Positions 18,967 to 27,975 of a DNA stretch of 64,000 nt are shown piece by piece (position 1 is the stretch's first letter; the number at the start of each line of letters is the position of its first letter). A program made the position numbers and the translations under genes. The notes under the pieces were generated by a model that saw nothing but the letters and a program-made list of their open reading frames with translations, searched no databases and had not been told where the DNA came from. Origin of the DNA: Pelagibacterium lentulum (GTDB lineage Bacteria > Pseudomonadota > Alphaproteobacteria > Rhizobiales > Devosiaceae); contig NZ_RZMW01000041.1 in assembly GCF_003992625.1 (NCBI RefSeq), positions 55,276 to 119,275 of the forward strand, given 5' to 3'.

Positions 18967-19607
18967 AACTCGATACCAGCCTGCGCCTTGACACCCTGTT
19001 CGCGGAAAGGGTGCTTGATGAGCGTCATTTCCGTCACCAGATCGGCGATGTCGATCAACTCGTCCTTGGCGTTGCGGCCGGTGACGATTACATGGGTATC
19101 GGCGGGCTTGTTCTTTAGCACCTCAATCACCTCTTCGAGCGGCAGATAATCGTAGCGCAGGCAGATGTTGAGCTCATCAAGCAGCACCATCTTGTAATTT
19201 GGGTCGGCAATCAGTTCCTTTGCCTTGTCCCAGGCTGTGCGCGCCGCGGCAAGATCGCGCTGGCGATCCTGAGTATCCCATGTGAACCCGTCCCCCATGG
19301 CGTTGATCGACACCTGATCGGGAAAGCGTTCCAGAATGTCGCGTTCGCCCGTCCCCCACTTACCTTTGACAAATTGCACAATCCCGACATTGAAGCCGTG
19401 AGCAATGGCGCGAAATACCATGCCAAAGGCTGCAGTCGACTTGCCCTTTCCCTTACCGGTATGAACGATCACCAGTCCTTTTTCCGCCTGATTGGCAGCA
19501 ACCAGCTTATCGCGCGCCGCCTTTTTCTTTTTCATCTTTTCGGCATGGTAGGCATCGCGTTCCGCTTCGGTCATGCGGTCGGTTTTTTTGGTGCGTTCTT
19601 CGGTCAT
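18963..19607 (-). CDS. cobO: Cob(I)yrinic acid a,c-diamide adenosyltransferase
   Basis: A 214-residue CobO/BtuR/CobA-type ATP:corrinoid adenosyltransferase that attaches the 5'-deoxyadenosyl ligand to cobalt. The P-loop VIVHTGKGKGKSTAAFG is at about 46-62, and VLLDELNICLRYDYLPLEEV and VTGRNAKDELIDIADLVTEM are conserved family segments. An N-terminal basic helix (residues 1-40) is typical of the CobO form. It overlaps cobN by an ATGA junction and is the last gene of the cobW-cobN-cobO operon. Confidence 0.95.
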   Translation of the reverse strand: MTEERTKKTDRMTEAERDAYHAEKMKKKKAARDKLVAANQAEKGLVIVHTGKGKGKSTAAFGMVFRAIAHGFNVGIVQFVKGKWGTGERDILERFPDQVSINAMGDGFTWDTQDRQRDLAAARTAWDKAKELIADPNYKMVLLDELNICLRYDYLPLEEVIEVLKNKPADTHVIVTGRNAKDELIDIADLVTEMTLIKHPFREQGVKAQAGIEF

Positions 19608-22600
19608 CGGGCTCCCCCCTCAAGATAGGCATAAGCGGAATTGGAGCGCGGAGACCAGAAACCGCGGTCGCGCGCCTCATTGAATTTGTCGATCAGTTCA
19701 TCATAGCCGAAGCGATTGCTGGTCAGCAGAAAGTCGCGGGTTGCGTCGTCCTCGACGAAAGCCTCGAATGCCAGATCGAAATGATGGGATTTGACCGCGC
19801 CGGTAGTGGCGGCAAAACCGAACATGAAATCGACGGTAGCGATAATCTCGAAAGCGCCGCGATAGCCGTGACGTTTCATGGCTTCGATCCATTTGGGATT
19901 GACAACGCGAGCGCGCATGACGCGCGCGATTTCTTCTTCCAGCGTGCGTACGGCAATGCGATCGGGACGCGAAGTATCGGTGTGATAGGCGGCAGGCCGG
20001 ATGCCAGAAAGGGTTTCGACAGCGGCCGACAGTCCGCCTTCGAACTGGTAATATTGGTCGGAATCAAGCAGGTCGTGCTCGGCATTGTCCTGAACATGAA
20101 CGACCGCATCGGACGCTTTGAGACGTTGGGTGAAGGCGGATTTTTCCGCAATGCCCTCCGCATGTGCGCCATAGGCGTATTGGCCGGTTGCAATAACGGC
20201 TTCGGCCAGATCGGCCTTGTCCTGCCAATTGCCGCCATCCACCAATTTGCCGACGCCCGTGCCATAACCACCCGGCGCAGCGCCGAAAATACGGTGGCCC
20301 GCGCGCAAAGCGGCTTCATCCTGGGAGGCGCCGGTCTCCATCAGCCCCAGAACGTCGGTGCGCATGCGGGCGGCGATTGGATTATCTTCAATCGGCTCAT
20401 CGAGCGCTCCAATGGCACGAACGGCCTTGTCGAACAGCGCGATCTGGGCCGGGAAGGTATCGCGGAACAGGCCCGAAATGCGCAAGGTGACATCGACGCG
20501 CGGGCGATTGAGCTTGGCGAGCGGGATAATCTCGTAGCCCATGACCGAGAGCGATGCACCTTGCCAGACCGGCTTTGCGCCGATGAGCGCAAGGGCCTGC
20601 GCAATGTCATCGCCGCCGGTGCGCATATTGGCTGTACCCCAGACACTCATGGCGATGGACTGGAGCCAGACACCGTGGTCCTGAAAATGTCGCAGCAAAA
20701 GGCTTTCGGCGGCCTTTTGCCCCAAGGCCCAGGCGGTTTGTGTGGGAATGGCGCGATTATCGACCGAATAGAAATTGCGCCCCGTGGGAAGCGTATCGAT
20801 CCGCCCGCGCGTCGGCGCGCCGGAAGGGCCGGGTGCTATAAACTTACCGTCCAGTCCGTCGAGAAGCGCCTTGATTTCGCTCGGTCCCGACGCAGCGACA
20901 CGTGGACGGATAGTGGTTTCGATCTGCTCGAGGACGGCGGCTGTGGCCGGCCAGTCGGGATCAGCTTTGCGGCCAGTAACAAGCTCGGCGGCAAGCGCTT
21001 CCAGCCGCTCGACAGTATCGCCCGCACTGCGCCAAACGCCGCCGGTGTCCAAGATTTGGGGTTTGGGGCCGGTCCATTTTGCGGCCATTTCCAAGGTCAG
21101 CGGATCGGCACCGAGTTTGAGGTCATCGGCCAGGGCGCGGATCAATGACGCATCACCATCCCGTCCCTCGCCGCGTGGCACGCGCGCAAAGGCGACGAGA
21201 AGATCGCGCTCGAAATCCCCTTCTGGTGATTGCCCAAAGATGTGCAGGCCATCGCGGATCTGCGTTTCCTTGAGTTCGCAAAGGAAATTGTCGATTTTGG
21301 TTAGTGCCTCGAGCTCATCCTCGGGGAGCCCGATGTCGCGATCGAGCCGTGCATCGCGGGTGAAATCGAGAATGCGGCGCTTGAGCTCCTCGAGCCGCCG
21401 CTGGTCCATACCCATGGCCGCATAATATTCATCGAGCAGCGCTTCGAGATCCTTTAGCGGCCCATAGGTTTCGGCACGCGTCAAAGGGGGCACAAGATGA
21501 TCGATAATGGTTGCGCCGGCGCGGCGCTTGGCCTGTGTGCCCTCGCCGGGATCGTTGACGATGAAGGGATAAAAATGCGGCACCTGCCCCCAAAGCACTA
21601 AAGGGTAGGACTCGCTGTCGAGCGCATTGGCCTTACCCGGCAACCACTCGAGATTGCCATGCTTGCCATTGTGGATCAGCGCATCGACGCCGAATTCGTG
21701 GAGGAGCCAGAGGTAAGCTGCAACATAGGCGTGTGGCGGCACCAGATTGGGATCGTGAAAGCTCTCTTCCTCGCTCATGTCGTAGGCACGCGCTGGCTGT
21801 AGCAAGATCGCGATATTGCCGAGAATCTTTACCGGCAGATGAAAGGCATCGTCGCGCACAAAAGGATCGGCCTCCGGTGCGCCCCAGCGCTCGGTCACAT
21901 CCTCGGGGATACACGGGTGCAGCGTCGCCAGCCAACGCTTATAGGTCTCAACAGGCAAGACGGCGTCGGACACTCCATGCTGCGGGCGGGCGTTGGTAGG
22001 GCCGGACTGCAGGTATTCGATGAGTGCGGTGCCGGACGCAGGCGCCATAGGAACTCCGTACCCACCATCCCCCAGCACCCGCAAAATCTCTACTGTCGAT
22101 TGCGGGGCGTCGTAGCCCACGCCGTTGGCCAACCGCCCGTCGCGCAAGGGATAGTTGGCGAGGACAAGTCCGATCCTGCGCTCGGACGGTGATTTCCCGC
22201 GCAGGCGGGCGTAATTGGCAGCAAGGTCCACAGCGCGCGTGATGCCATCGGGCTCCGGCGTAAAACTGGTCAGAGGGCACTGGGTACGCTCATGCCAGAC
22301 GGCTTCAGCCTTGTGTCCGACGATCAACCCGCCGATCCGCCCGTCGATTTCGGGCAAAACGATCTGCATTGCGAGATCTTTGGCCGTAAGGCCGCGCGGG
22401 TCAGTCTCCCACATGGCGGGCGGGCGCGAACCCTGCACAAGCTGAATGATCGGTGCGTCGGTCAAGGCGAAAGGATTTTTCTCATCAGCCAGATCGTTAA
22501 TGCCCAGGGCAAAGCCGGTGAGGTTGAATATGGCAACGGGTTGGACCTCGCCGAGCGCCTCGCGGACAAACCGCGCGCAATCGCCGGCTTTAAGCGAGGA

Positions 22601-23329
22601 GATGACGATGGGCACTGGCGCCAGCCCGTGGCTTTCGAGACCGTCCATCAATGCCTCAAGTGTTGCGGTCCCTGCACCTTCAAGCACAGCGCGGTAAAAG
22701 AGGATGGGGACATGGGCCGGCTTGGGCGCTGGTGAATCTTTGGACTCGGGACAGACCGCGCGCGGCGGTTCAACGACGATCCCGCGCTGGCGGTCCCAAA
22801 ACCCGAAGGCTGGGAAGGGCTGTGCGTCTTGCGGCACGGGTATGTTCTCGGCCAAAGCGCGAAAGGCCGCAAGTATGGCATCGGCATTGTCGGGACCGCC
22901 GGACAAAAACAATCTGTGCAGCGCGTGCCAATCGGCTTCGGAGATGGTCGAACGGGCCGAAAGGGTTGGATCGGGACTGGCGTCACCGGGCAAAAAAGCC
23001 AACGGAATGCCGTTCTGGCGCGCGAGCATTTCGATTTCATCGCAACCATAGGGCCAATAGGCCGCGCCGCCGATCAGCCGGATGACGATGAGCTTTGCAT
23101 GGACCAGTGTTTGCTCGCACCAAAGATCGACCGAAAAATTATGCGCAAGGCGCATGAGGTTGGCCAGCCGCAGCCCGTCCTCTCCCGCCCGGTCAGCGGC
23201 GGCGGCCAACATCGCCAGCTCACTATCGGCCGACGAAGCATAGACATAAGCGCCAAGCGTCTGGGCAAGGTCGATTGCCTCACCTTCCTGTTGAAGCGCT
23301 CCGGCCTGTGCAGCGAGCAGGTGCATCAA
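19604..23329 (-). CDS. cobN: Cobaltochelatase subunit CobN
   Basis: A 1241-residue large subunit of the aerobic cobaltochelatase, which inserts Co2+ into hydrogenobyrinic acid a,c-diamide. YGCDEIEMLARQNGIPLAFLPG near the N-terminus, HNGKHGNLEWLPGKANAL in the middle, and HSHHFDLAFEA-like and NPKWIEAMKRHGYRGAFEI segments near the C-terminus are CobN/BchH-family hallmarks. The length matches full CobN. The start is one of two consecutive ATGs at 23329/23326 with AAAGG upstream. CobS and CobT, the AAA+ partners, are not in the window. A long antisense frame inside it is a codon-bias shadow. Confidence 0.95.
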   Translation of the reverse strand: MMHLLAAQAGALQQEGEAIDLAQTLGAYVYASSADSELAMLAAAADRAGEDGLRLANLMRLAHNFSVDLWCEQTLVHAKLIVIRLIGGAAYWPYGCDEIEMLARQNGIPLAFLPGDASPDPTLSARSTISEADWHALHRLFLSGGPDNADAILAAFRALAENIPVPQDAQPFPAFGFWDRQRGIVVEPPRAVCPESKDSPAPKPAHVPILFYRAVLEGAGTATLEALMDGLESHGLAPVPIVISSLKAGDCARFVREALGEVQPVAIFNLTGFALGINDLADEKNPFALTDAPIIQLVQGSRPPAMWETDPRGLTAKDLAMQIVLPEIDGRIGGLIVGHKAEAVWHERTQCPLTSFTPEPDGITRAVDLAANYARLRGKSPSERRIGLVLANYPLRDGRLANGVGYDAPQSTVEILRVLGDGGYGVPMAPASGTALIEYLQSGPTNARPQHGVSDAVLPVETYKRWLATLHPCIPEDVTERWGAPEADPFVRDDAFHLPVKILGNIAILLQPARAYDMSEEESFHDPNLVPPHAYVAAYLWLLHEFGVDALIHNGKHGNLEWLPGKANALDSESYPLVLWGQVPHFYPFIVNDPGEGTQAKRRAGATIIDHLVPPLTRAETYGPLKDLEALLDEYYAAMGMDQRRLEELKRRILDFTRDARLDRDIGLPEDELEALTKIDNFLCELKETQIRDGLHIFGQSPEGDFERDLLVAFARVPRGEGRDGDASLIRALADDLKLGADPLTLEMAAKWTGPKPQILDTGGVWRSAGDTVERLEALAAELVTGRKADPDWPATAAVLEQIETTIRPRVAASGPSEIKALLDGLDGKFIAPGPSGAPTRGRIDTLPTGRNFYSVDNRAIPTQTAWALGQKAAESLLLRHFQDHGVWLQSIAMSVWGTANMRTGGDDIAQALALIGAKPVWQGASLSVMGYEIIPLAKLNRPRVDVTLRISGLFRDTFPAQIALFDKAVRAIGALDEPIEDNPIAARMRTDVLGLMETGASQDEAALRAGHRIFGAAPGGYGTGVGKLVDGGNWQDKADLAEAVIATGQYAYGAHAEGIAEKSAFTQRLKASDAVVHVQDNAEHDLLDSDQYYQFEGGLSAAVETLSGIRPAAYHTDTSRPDRIAVRTLEEEIARVMRARVVNPKWIEAMKRHGYRGAFEIIATVDFMFGFAATTGAVKSHHFDLAFEAFVEDDATRDFLLTSNRFGYDELIDKFNEARDRGFWSPRSNSAYAYLEGGAR

Positions 23330-23330
23330 T

Positions 23331-23396
23331 CTAACCTTTGGAAAACGGGCGCGCCATGGCCGCCAACGCCATCACTCCGGCCTCAATGCCGCTCAT
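23331..23396 (-). CDS. Possible 21-residue leader-type ORF between cobW and cobN
   Basis: A short frame, ATG 23396 to TAG 23331, encodes MSGIEAGVMALAAMARPFSK plus one residue. It fills the 86-bp cobW-cobN gap, has AAAAAAGGG at SD distance, and contains the cobN SD in its last codons. Translation of it could therefore couple cobN to cobW. There is no homology I can name and it may be chance. Confidence 0.22.
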   Translation of the reverse strand: MSGIEAGVMALAAMARPFSKG

Positions 23397-23415
23397 GGGC
23401 GCCCTTTTTTAGCTC

Positions 23416-24474
23416 TCAGGCCGCCTGCGCCACGCTTCTCAGGCTCGCCTCAATGGCTTGGCGGGCAAGCGGGGTTTCACCGATCACGACAAGCCTTGTT
23501 TCGCGTGCCTCGCCATCTTTCCATGCCCGGTCAAAATAGGCGTTGATGCGCGGGCCCACTGCCTGAATAGCAAGGCGCGCATTGGCGCCGGGAATGGCAG
23601 CGAAGCCCTTGAGCCGCAAAATGTCATGGGTGGCGATGGCTTGCGCGATTGTGTCGAGCAACTGATCGCGCGCAGGTCCAGAGGGTAATGTTACCGAAAA
23701 GCTGTCGAAATCGTCATGCTCATGGGGTTCCCCGTCATGTTCGAGCTCGTGGTGGCTTTCGCGTCCCTCAAGATCGTCTTCCGAACCCATACCAAGTCCT
23801 AGAAGGGCCATGGCGTCCACATGCCCGTTTGCGGCGCGGATGATCGAGGTGCCCTTGCGCATGTGCCTTTTGAGCTCGGCTTCAACCGCTTCAAGCGCAT
23901 CGGCATCCACCAGATCGGTTTTGTTGAGAACGATCATGTCGGCAGCGACCATCTGATCCTCGAACAATTCGCCCAGAGGCGTTTCGTGATCGAGCATTTC
24001 GTCAAGTTTACGCTGTGCATCGACCGCCGCTTCGTTGGCGGCAAAACGCCCCTCGGCAAGCGCGGCGGCATCGGCAACCGTCACAACGCCATCGATCGTG
24101 ACTTCGGTTTTGATTTCCGGCCAGTTGAAAGCCCGGATCAAGGGCTGGGGCAGAGCGAGGCCCGAAGTTTCGATAACAATATGATCGGGGCGATCGGGGC
24201 GCGCTAGCAAGGCTTTCATGGTGGGAATGAAATCGTCGGCCACCGTGCAGCAAATGCAGCCATTGGCAAGCTCGATCATGTCTTCTTCGCGGCAGGTTTC
24301 ATCGCCACAGCCGGCCAGAACGTCCTTGTCGACGCCGATATCGCCAAACTCGTTGATAATAAGCGCAATGCGCTTGCCCTTGGCGTGCGCCAGAAGGTGG
24401 CGAACGAGCGTTGTCTTGCCTGCACCAAGAAAGCCGGTGATGACAGTGGTTGGGATTTTTGCGATTGCAGTCAC
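23416..24474 (-). CDS. cobW: CobW-family GTPase metallochaperone
   Basis: A 352-residue COG0523 G3E GTPase. The P-loop GFLGAGKTTLVRHLL is near residues 12-26, the metal-binding CxCC is in ANGCICCTVADD, NKTD is the guanine motif, and a C-terminal CobW_C domain ends the protein. A His/Glu-rich insert, SHHELEHDGEPHEHDD, lies between the two domains and would bind divalent metal. CobW is thought to deliver Co2+ for corrin synthesis. GTG 24474 is chosen for its AAGGAG SD; an upstream ATG at 24516 lacks one. It is first in the operon behind a cobalamin riboswitch. Confidence 0.93.
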   Translation of the reverse strand: MTAIAKIPTTVITGFLGAGKTTLVRHLLAHAKGKRIALIINEFGDIGVDKDVLAGCGDETCREEDMIELANGCICCTVADDFIPTMKALLARPDRPDHIVIETSGLALPQPLIRAFNWPEIKTEVTIDGVVTVADAAALAEGRFAANEAAVDAQRKLDEMLDHETPLGELFEDQMVAADMIVLNKTDLVDADALEAVEAELKRHMRKGTSIIRAANGHVDAMALLGLGMGSEDDLEGRESHHELEHDGEPHEHDDFDSFSVTLPSGPARDQLLDTIAQAIATHDILRLKGFAAIPGANARLAIQAVGPRINAYFDRAWKDGEARETRLVVIGETPLARQAIEASLRSVAQAA

Positions 24475-24544
24475 GTTTCCATTCTCCTTACCTGTCCACC
24501 CGACAGGCCAGATCAAAAAAGGCAGAAAGGCCGAAAGCCGTTCT

Positions 24545-24720
24545 GGCGAAGCGTGCTGGCAGGTCTCCTGGCTCGCCGCTCAAGCGGTGCCTGCGTGCCT
24601 TCCCGATCCTAACCTGGATCAGTGGCAGAAATCGCGCAGACGCCTTCGCGGCTTACAGTTGCGGGGGCAGCCACGGCATTGGCCCCTTAACGGGTCATCC
24701 GCACCGTGTTCCCTTTTGCT
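24545..24720 (-). promoter_or_regulatory. Cobalamin (AdoCbl) riboswitch upstream of cobW
   Basis: Read on the minus strand, the leader contains, in order, the GGTGCGGATGACCC-like P3 segment at about 24690-24706, the invariant GGCTGCCCCCGCAACTGTA core at about 24654-24672, and the B12 box GAGCCAGGAGACCTGCC at 24558-24574. These three conserved blocks are in the correct order and spacing for a cobalamin riboswitch. The box ends about 84 bases before the GTG of cobW, so control by sequestering the start or by termination is possible. Ligand binding would lower cobW-cobN-cobO expression. Outer limits are approximate. Confidence 0.93.
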
Positions 24721-24861
24721 TTGCCAGACGAATTCTTGCATCGAAATGGCAAACCAACACGTTTGAACCTGTGACATGGGCGGTTAGCCGGTGTCAATTG
24801 CATCGCAGCTTCCGCTCGCCTATCAAGGAAGCATAGAATTTGACGTTTGCAGGGAGTGATC

Positions 24862-25839
24862 ATGAAAACGCGGCGGTTAGGCAAGTCTGGATTCAATGTT
24901 TCCGAGATCGGGCTGGGCTGCTGGCAATTGGGCGGCGATTTCGGCCCAATGGGCGATGAGGACGCCTCAACGATATTGGCCAATGCATCGCGCCTCGGCG
25001 TAACCTTCTGGGATACAGCCGACGTTTATGGCTCGGGTCTTTCCGAGCATCGTATCGGCACACACTATGGCAAGCCCGACAATCTGATCGTGGCAACAAA
25101 AGTGGGCCGGTCGCCAACGCTCTATCCCGACAAATACACAAAGGCCGGCGTTCGCGAGAGCCTTGAAGAATCGGCAAAGCGGCTTTGTGTCGAGACAATC
25201 GACCTGGCCCAACTGCATTGCGTACCGCCAGAGGTACTCAAAGATGGTGAGATATTCGCCTGGCTTGAAGAATTGCAAACCGATGGTCTGATCCGGCATT
25301 TTGGCGCCAGCGTGGAGACGATTGAGGAAGCACAGTGGTGCCTTGAGCATGAAAAGCTTGCGAGCCTGCAAATCATATTCAACATCTTTCGCCAGGATGC
25401 GGCCGAAAAGCTTTTCGATGCCGCGGCCGAAAAAGATATCGGGATCATCGTCCGTCTTCCGCTGGCCTCGGGCCTGCTTTCGGGCAAGTTTACCAAAGAC
25501 AGCGAGTTCTCCCCGTCCGACCATCGCAATTACAACAAGGACGGCAAGGCATTCTCGGTGGGCGAAACGTTCAATGGCATCCCGTTTGAAAAGGGTGTCG
25601 AACTGGCCGATGAATTGCGCGGCTTTTTGCCCGAGGGCATGGACATGACCCAGTTTGCCTTGCGCTGGATCTTGGATCACAAGGCGGTTTCCTCGATCAT
25701 TGCCGGTGTATCCAGGCCCGAACAGATCGCGGTCAATGTCGAGGCTGGCGATCTGCCGGAGCTGCCCCGATCAGTGCATGAAACACTGGCAGAATTTTAC
25801 CAGTCCAGGGTACGCGAGCACATTCGTTGCCAGATTTAG
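24862..25839 (+). CDS. Aldo/keto reductase
   Basis: A 325-residue AKR with the (beta/alpha)8 fold and the D-Y-K-H tetrad: Asp and Tyr in FWDTADVYGSG (about 50-60), Lys in VATKVG, and His in AQLHC. The C-terminal GVSRPEQIAVNVEA is the NADPH-binding end. The family (YajO/Tas-like) reduces aldehydes or ketosugars; the substrate is unknown. ATG 24862 has AGGGAG 6 nt upstream. It is divergent from the cobalamin riboswitch and lies 60 bp before engB in the same direction. Confidence 0.88.
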   Translation: MKTRRLGKSGFNVSEIGLGCWQLGGDFGPMGDEDASTILANASRLGVTFWDTADVYGSGLSEHRIGTHYGKPDNLIVATKVGRSPTLYPDKYTKAGVRESLEESAKRLCVETIDLAQLHCVPPEVLKDGEIFAWLEELQTDGLIRHFGASVETIEEAQWCLEHEKLASLQIIFNIFRQDAAEKLFDAAAEKDIGIIVRLPLASGLLSGKFTKDSEFSPSDHRNYNKDGKAFSVGETFNGIPFEKGVELADELRGFLPEGMDMTQFALRWILDHKAVSSIIAGVSRPEQIAVNVEAGDLPELPRSVHETLAEFYQSRVREHIRCQI

Positions 25840-25899
25840 GCCTTTTGGCAGGCAGGTTGACGTGATAAGCGGCAGGCGCCCTATAATTTTGGACCGATA

Positions 25900-26529
25900 A
25901 TGACCGAGCCCTCCGAAGCTGTTCGCCTGCTGTTTGCCCGTCCCTGGGTTTTTCTCAAGGGCTGCGTCCGCGTATCGGATCTGCCTGCCGACAATATCGT
26001 CGAGGTCGCTTTTGCAGGGCGTTCAAATGTCGGCAAGTCCTCACTGATCAATGCGCTTGTCGGTCAACGCGCGCTCGCGCGCACATCGAACACGCCGGGC
26101 CGCACGCAGGAACTCAATCTCTTTGCGCCCGAACAGGGCGGCATCCGCATTGTCGATATGCCCGGCTATGGTTTCGCCAAGGCTCCCAAGCCTGCGGTCG
26201 AAAAATGGAACAAGCTCATCCACCAGTTCCTGCGCGGACGTCCGAACCTTCGGCGTGTCTATGTGCTGATCGATGGCAGGCACGGCCCCAAAGCCAATGA
26301 TGCGACGGTCATGAATGAGTTGGACAAGGCGGCTGTGAGCTATCAGGTGGTTCTCACCAAGATGGACAAGCTGCCGGAAAAGGGCACCGAAGCGGTGCTC
26401 GACGCGACAAGGAAATTTATTGCCAAGCGCCCCGCGGCCCATCCGGAAATCATTGCTACGTCCAGCGAAAAGGGCGCAGGCGTCGATATGCTGCGCGCCG
26501 AGATCGCGAAATTTCTCGAAGGCTACTGA
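25900..26529 (+). CDS. engB: Ribosome biogenesis GTP-binding protein YsxC/EngB
   Basis: A 209-residue essential GTPase acting in 50S assembly. All G motifs are visible: G1 [11 protein letters not shown]2 SNTPGRTQ, G3 DMPGYG, G4 TKMD and G5 TSSEKG. The length is typical. It starts 60 bp after the aldo/keto reductase and its end overlaps the convergent amidotransferase by 7 bp. In many Hyphomicrobiales engB lies next to argB; here a 3.4-kb leftward cassette separates them. Confidence 0.95.
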   Translation: MTEPSEAVRLLFARPWVFLKGCVRVSDLPADNIVEVAFAGRSNVGKSSLINALVGQRALARTSNTPGRTQELNLFAPEQGGIRIVDMPGYGFAKAPKPAVEKWNKLIHQFLRGRPNLRRVYVLIDGRHGPKANDATVMNELDKAAVSYQVVLTKMDKLPEKGTEAVLDATRKFIAKRPAAHPEIIATSSEKGAGVDMLRAEIAKFLEGY

Positions 26530-27227
26530 CGCAGGAAGCGGCTGATCGCCCGCGCAACGAGCGGGCTGTCGGATGGCTTTTGCAACGACTGAACAGCTTT
26601 ATCGACCAACTCGTCGTCGGCCTGTCCGCGCCGCAACTCGGCGAGCGCCAATGTATAGGTATCGTCGAACTCGGGATGCGGTTGAAGGCTGAGCGTTGTG
26701 CCGTTTGCATAAAGCAGCCCTGCATTGGGCGTGAACTCTGAGGCCAGCAGGACCTTGGCATCCTGGGGAGCGGTAATCACCTGATCCTGATGCGAACAGG
26801 CCACCGATACACTGGCGCGCGGTAGGTCGAAAAAGCCCGGGCGCTTGCAGATCTGATAGGTGTGACGGCCCAGTCCCCAACCCTTTTCGGACTTACGCAC
26901 CTCACCGCCCAGCGCATCGGCAATGACCTGATGGCCAAAACAGATCCCCACCAGCTTTGTACGCATGCCATGCGCCTTGCGGATAAAATCACGCAAGGGA
27001 TCGAGCCAATCGAGCCTGTCATAAACGCCAGCCGCCGAACCGGTGATGAGCGCTGCCTGCAGGCGTGAGGGATCGGGAAGCGGCTCACCCTCGTGCGCGC
27101 GGATCGTCTCATAGGACAGGCCAGCGCCATCGCGCTCGAACATCTTGACGAACATTTCGGCATAAGGCCCGAACCGGTCGGCCAAAGGTTCAGGGACGTC
27201 GCCGGTCTGTATCAGGGTCAGTTTCAT
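26523..27227 (-). CDS. Class I glutamine amidotransferase-like protein
   Basis: A 234-residue stand-alone GATase1 domain of the GMP-synthase-like group. The nucleophile is Cys96 in VGICFGHQ, and the His-x-Glu is in LQPHPEFDD. No synthetase domain follows. Such proteins are often annotated as GMP synthase-like and some hydrolyse gamma-glutamyl compounds. It is convergent with engB and precedes msrB in no obvious operon: msrB lies upstream on the same strand with 108 bp between. Function is otherwise unknown. Confidence 0.85.
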   Translation of the reverse strand: MKLTLIQTGDVPEPLADRFGPYAEMFVKMFERDGAGLSYETIRAHEGEPLPDPSRLQAALITGSAAGVYDRLDWLDPLRDFIRKAHGMRTKLVGICFGHQVIADALGGEVRKSEKGWGLGRHTYQICKRPGFFDLPRASVSVACSHQDQVITAPQDAKVLLASEFTPNAGLLYANGTTLSLQPHPEFDDTYTLALAELRRGQADDELVDKAVQSLQKPSDSPLVARAISRFLRQ

Positions 27228-27312
27228 TGTGTTTCAAAATGCTCGCTGAGTGGCAAAGTCGCTGGGCGCGGCTTATCGGAGCAGATTGCAAAGAAATCAA
27301 GTCATTTCGTTG

Positions 27313-27337
27313 AGCCCTGAAGGGAAATTTCAGGGCT
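27313..27337 (-). terminator. Hairpin at the msrB stop codon
   Basis: An AGCCCTGAA / TTCAGGGCT inverted repeat with a 7-nt loop overlaps the last bases of msrB. No T-run follows on the minus strand, so it may be a weak terminator or an mRNA-end stabilising hairpin. Confidence 0.35.
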
Positions 27338-27818
27338 AAGCCGGGACAAAATTAAGGGCAACACCGTTGATGCAGTGACGCTTGCCGGTCGGCGGCGGTC
27401 CGTCGTCGAAAATGTGACCGAGATGTCCTCCACACCGCGCGCAATGACACTCCGTCCGAACCATCATGAATGAAGTATCGATCGAGGTGCCGATGGCATC
27501 GGGCAGGGCCTCCCAGAAGCTCGGCCAACCGGTGCGGCTGTCGTATTTGGTCTCGGACGAATAAAGCGCCAAATCGCAACCGGCGCAATGATAGATGCCG
27601 GCATCATAAATCTTGTCGAGCGGCGATGTGAAGGCGCGTTCTGTGCCATGCTCACGCAAGACATAATATTGCATCTCGGTTAGCCGCTGGCGCCATTCGT
27701 CATCGGACAGCATGAACTCGAATTCGCCCTGGGTTGCCCCGATTGCAAGACGCGGCACGAAAATCCCGGCAGCACAAAATGCTCCGGCAAGGCCTAAAAA
27801 ATGGCGGCGCATAATCAT
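27336..27818 (-). CDS. msrB: Peptide-methionine (R)-S-oxide reductase, exported form
   Basis: A 160-residue MsrB that repairs methionine-R-sulfoxide. Zinc ligands are C78/C81 (HCAGC) and C126/C129 (CARC), and the catalytic Cys is C149 in KRHCINGVALNF. Residues 1-28 form a leader, MIMRRHFLGLAGAF then a hydrophobic stretch ending AIGA. Its twin Arg followed by xFLG is compatible with Tat export, so it should act in the periplasm on envelope proteins. ATG 27818 has an AAGGAG SD 7 nt upstream. It lies downstream of the fasciclin gene and a hairpin, in a block that also encodes a stress-type ECF sigma factor. Confidence 0.9.
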   Translation of the reverse strand: MIMRRHFLGLAGAFCAAGIFVPRLAIGATQGEFEFMLSDDEWRQRLTEMQYYVLREHGTERAFTSPLDKIYDAGIYHCAGCDLALYSSETKYDSRTGWPSFWEALPDAIGTSIDTSFMMVRTECHCARCGGHLGHIFDDGPPPTGKRHCINGVALNFVPA

Positions 27819-27889
27819 GCTGCTCTCCTTTATCCCATCAACACCGATGGGCCGATCATCTGCAAATCAAGTCCATGTTACGCAGGGGA

Positions 27890-27921
27890 GCACCCGGACC
27901 GAATGGAGAAGGTCCGGGTGC
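27890..27921 (-). terminator. Hairpin terminator after the fasciclin gene
   Basis: A perfect 11-bp inverted repeat, GCACCCGGACC / GGTCCGGGTGC, with a 10-nt loop lies 55 bp downstream of the fasciclin stop. On the minus strand it is followed by tcccct rather than a long T-run, so termination efficiency is uncertain. Confidence 0.5.
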
Positions 27922-27975
27922 ATTGCGCCGGCAGGCATTTCGGGGCGGAAACCGCACAACCGGCCCCTTTGCTGC

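Noticed and set aside
19781-21148. 455-codon open frame antisense to cobN
   Set aside because: It mirrors cobN codon by codon, has no recognisable domain and no SD. Long antisense frames are expected in GC-rich genes with strong third-position bias.
27838-27885. Possible TGATCG-N18-GATAAA ECF promoter before msrB
   Set aside because: The -10 would overlap the msrB SD, leaving no room for a leader, and the -35 deviates from TGATCC.
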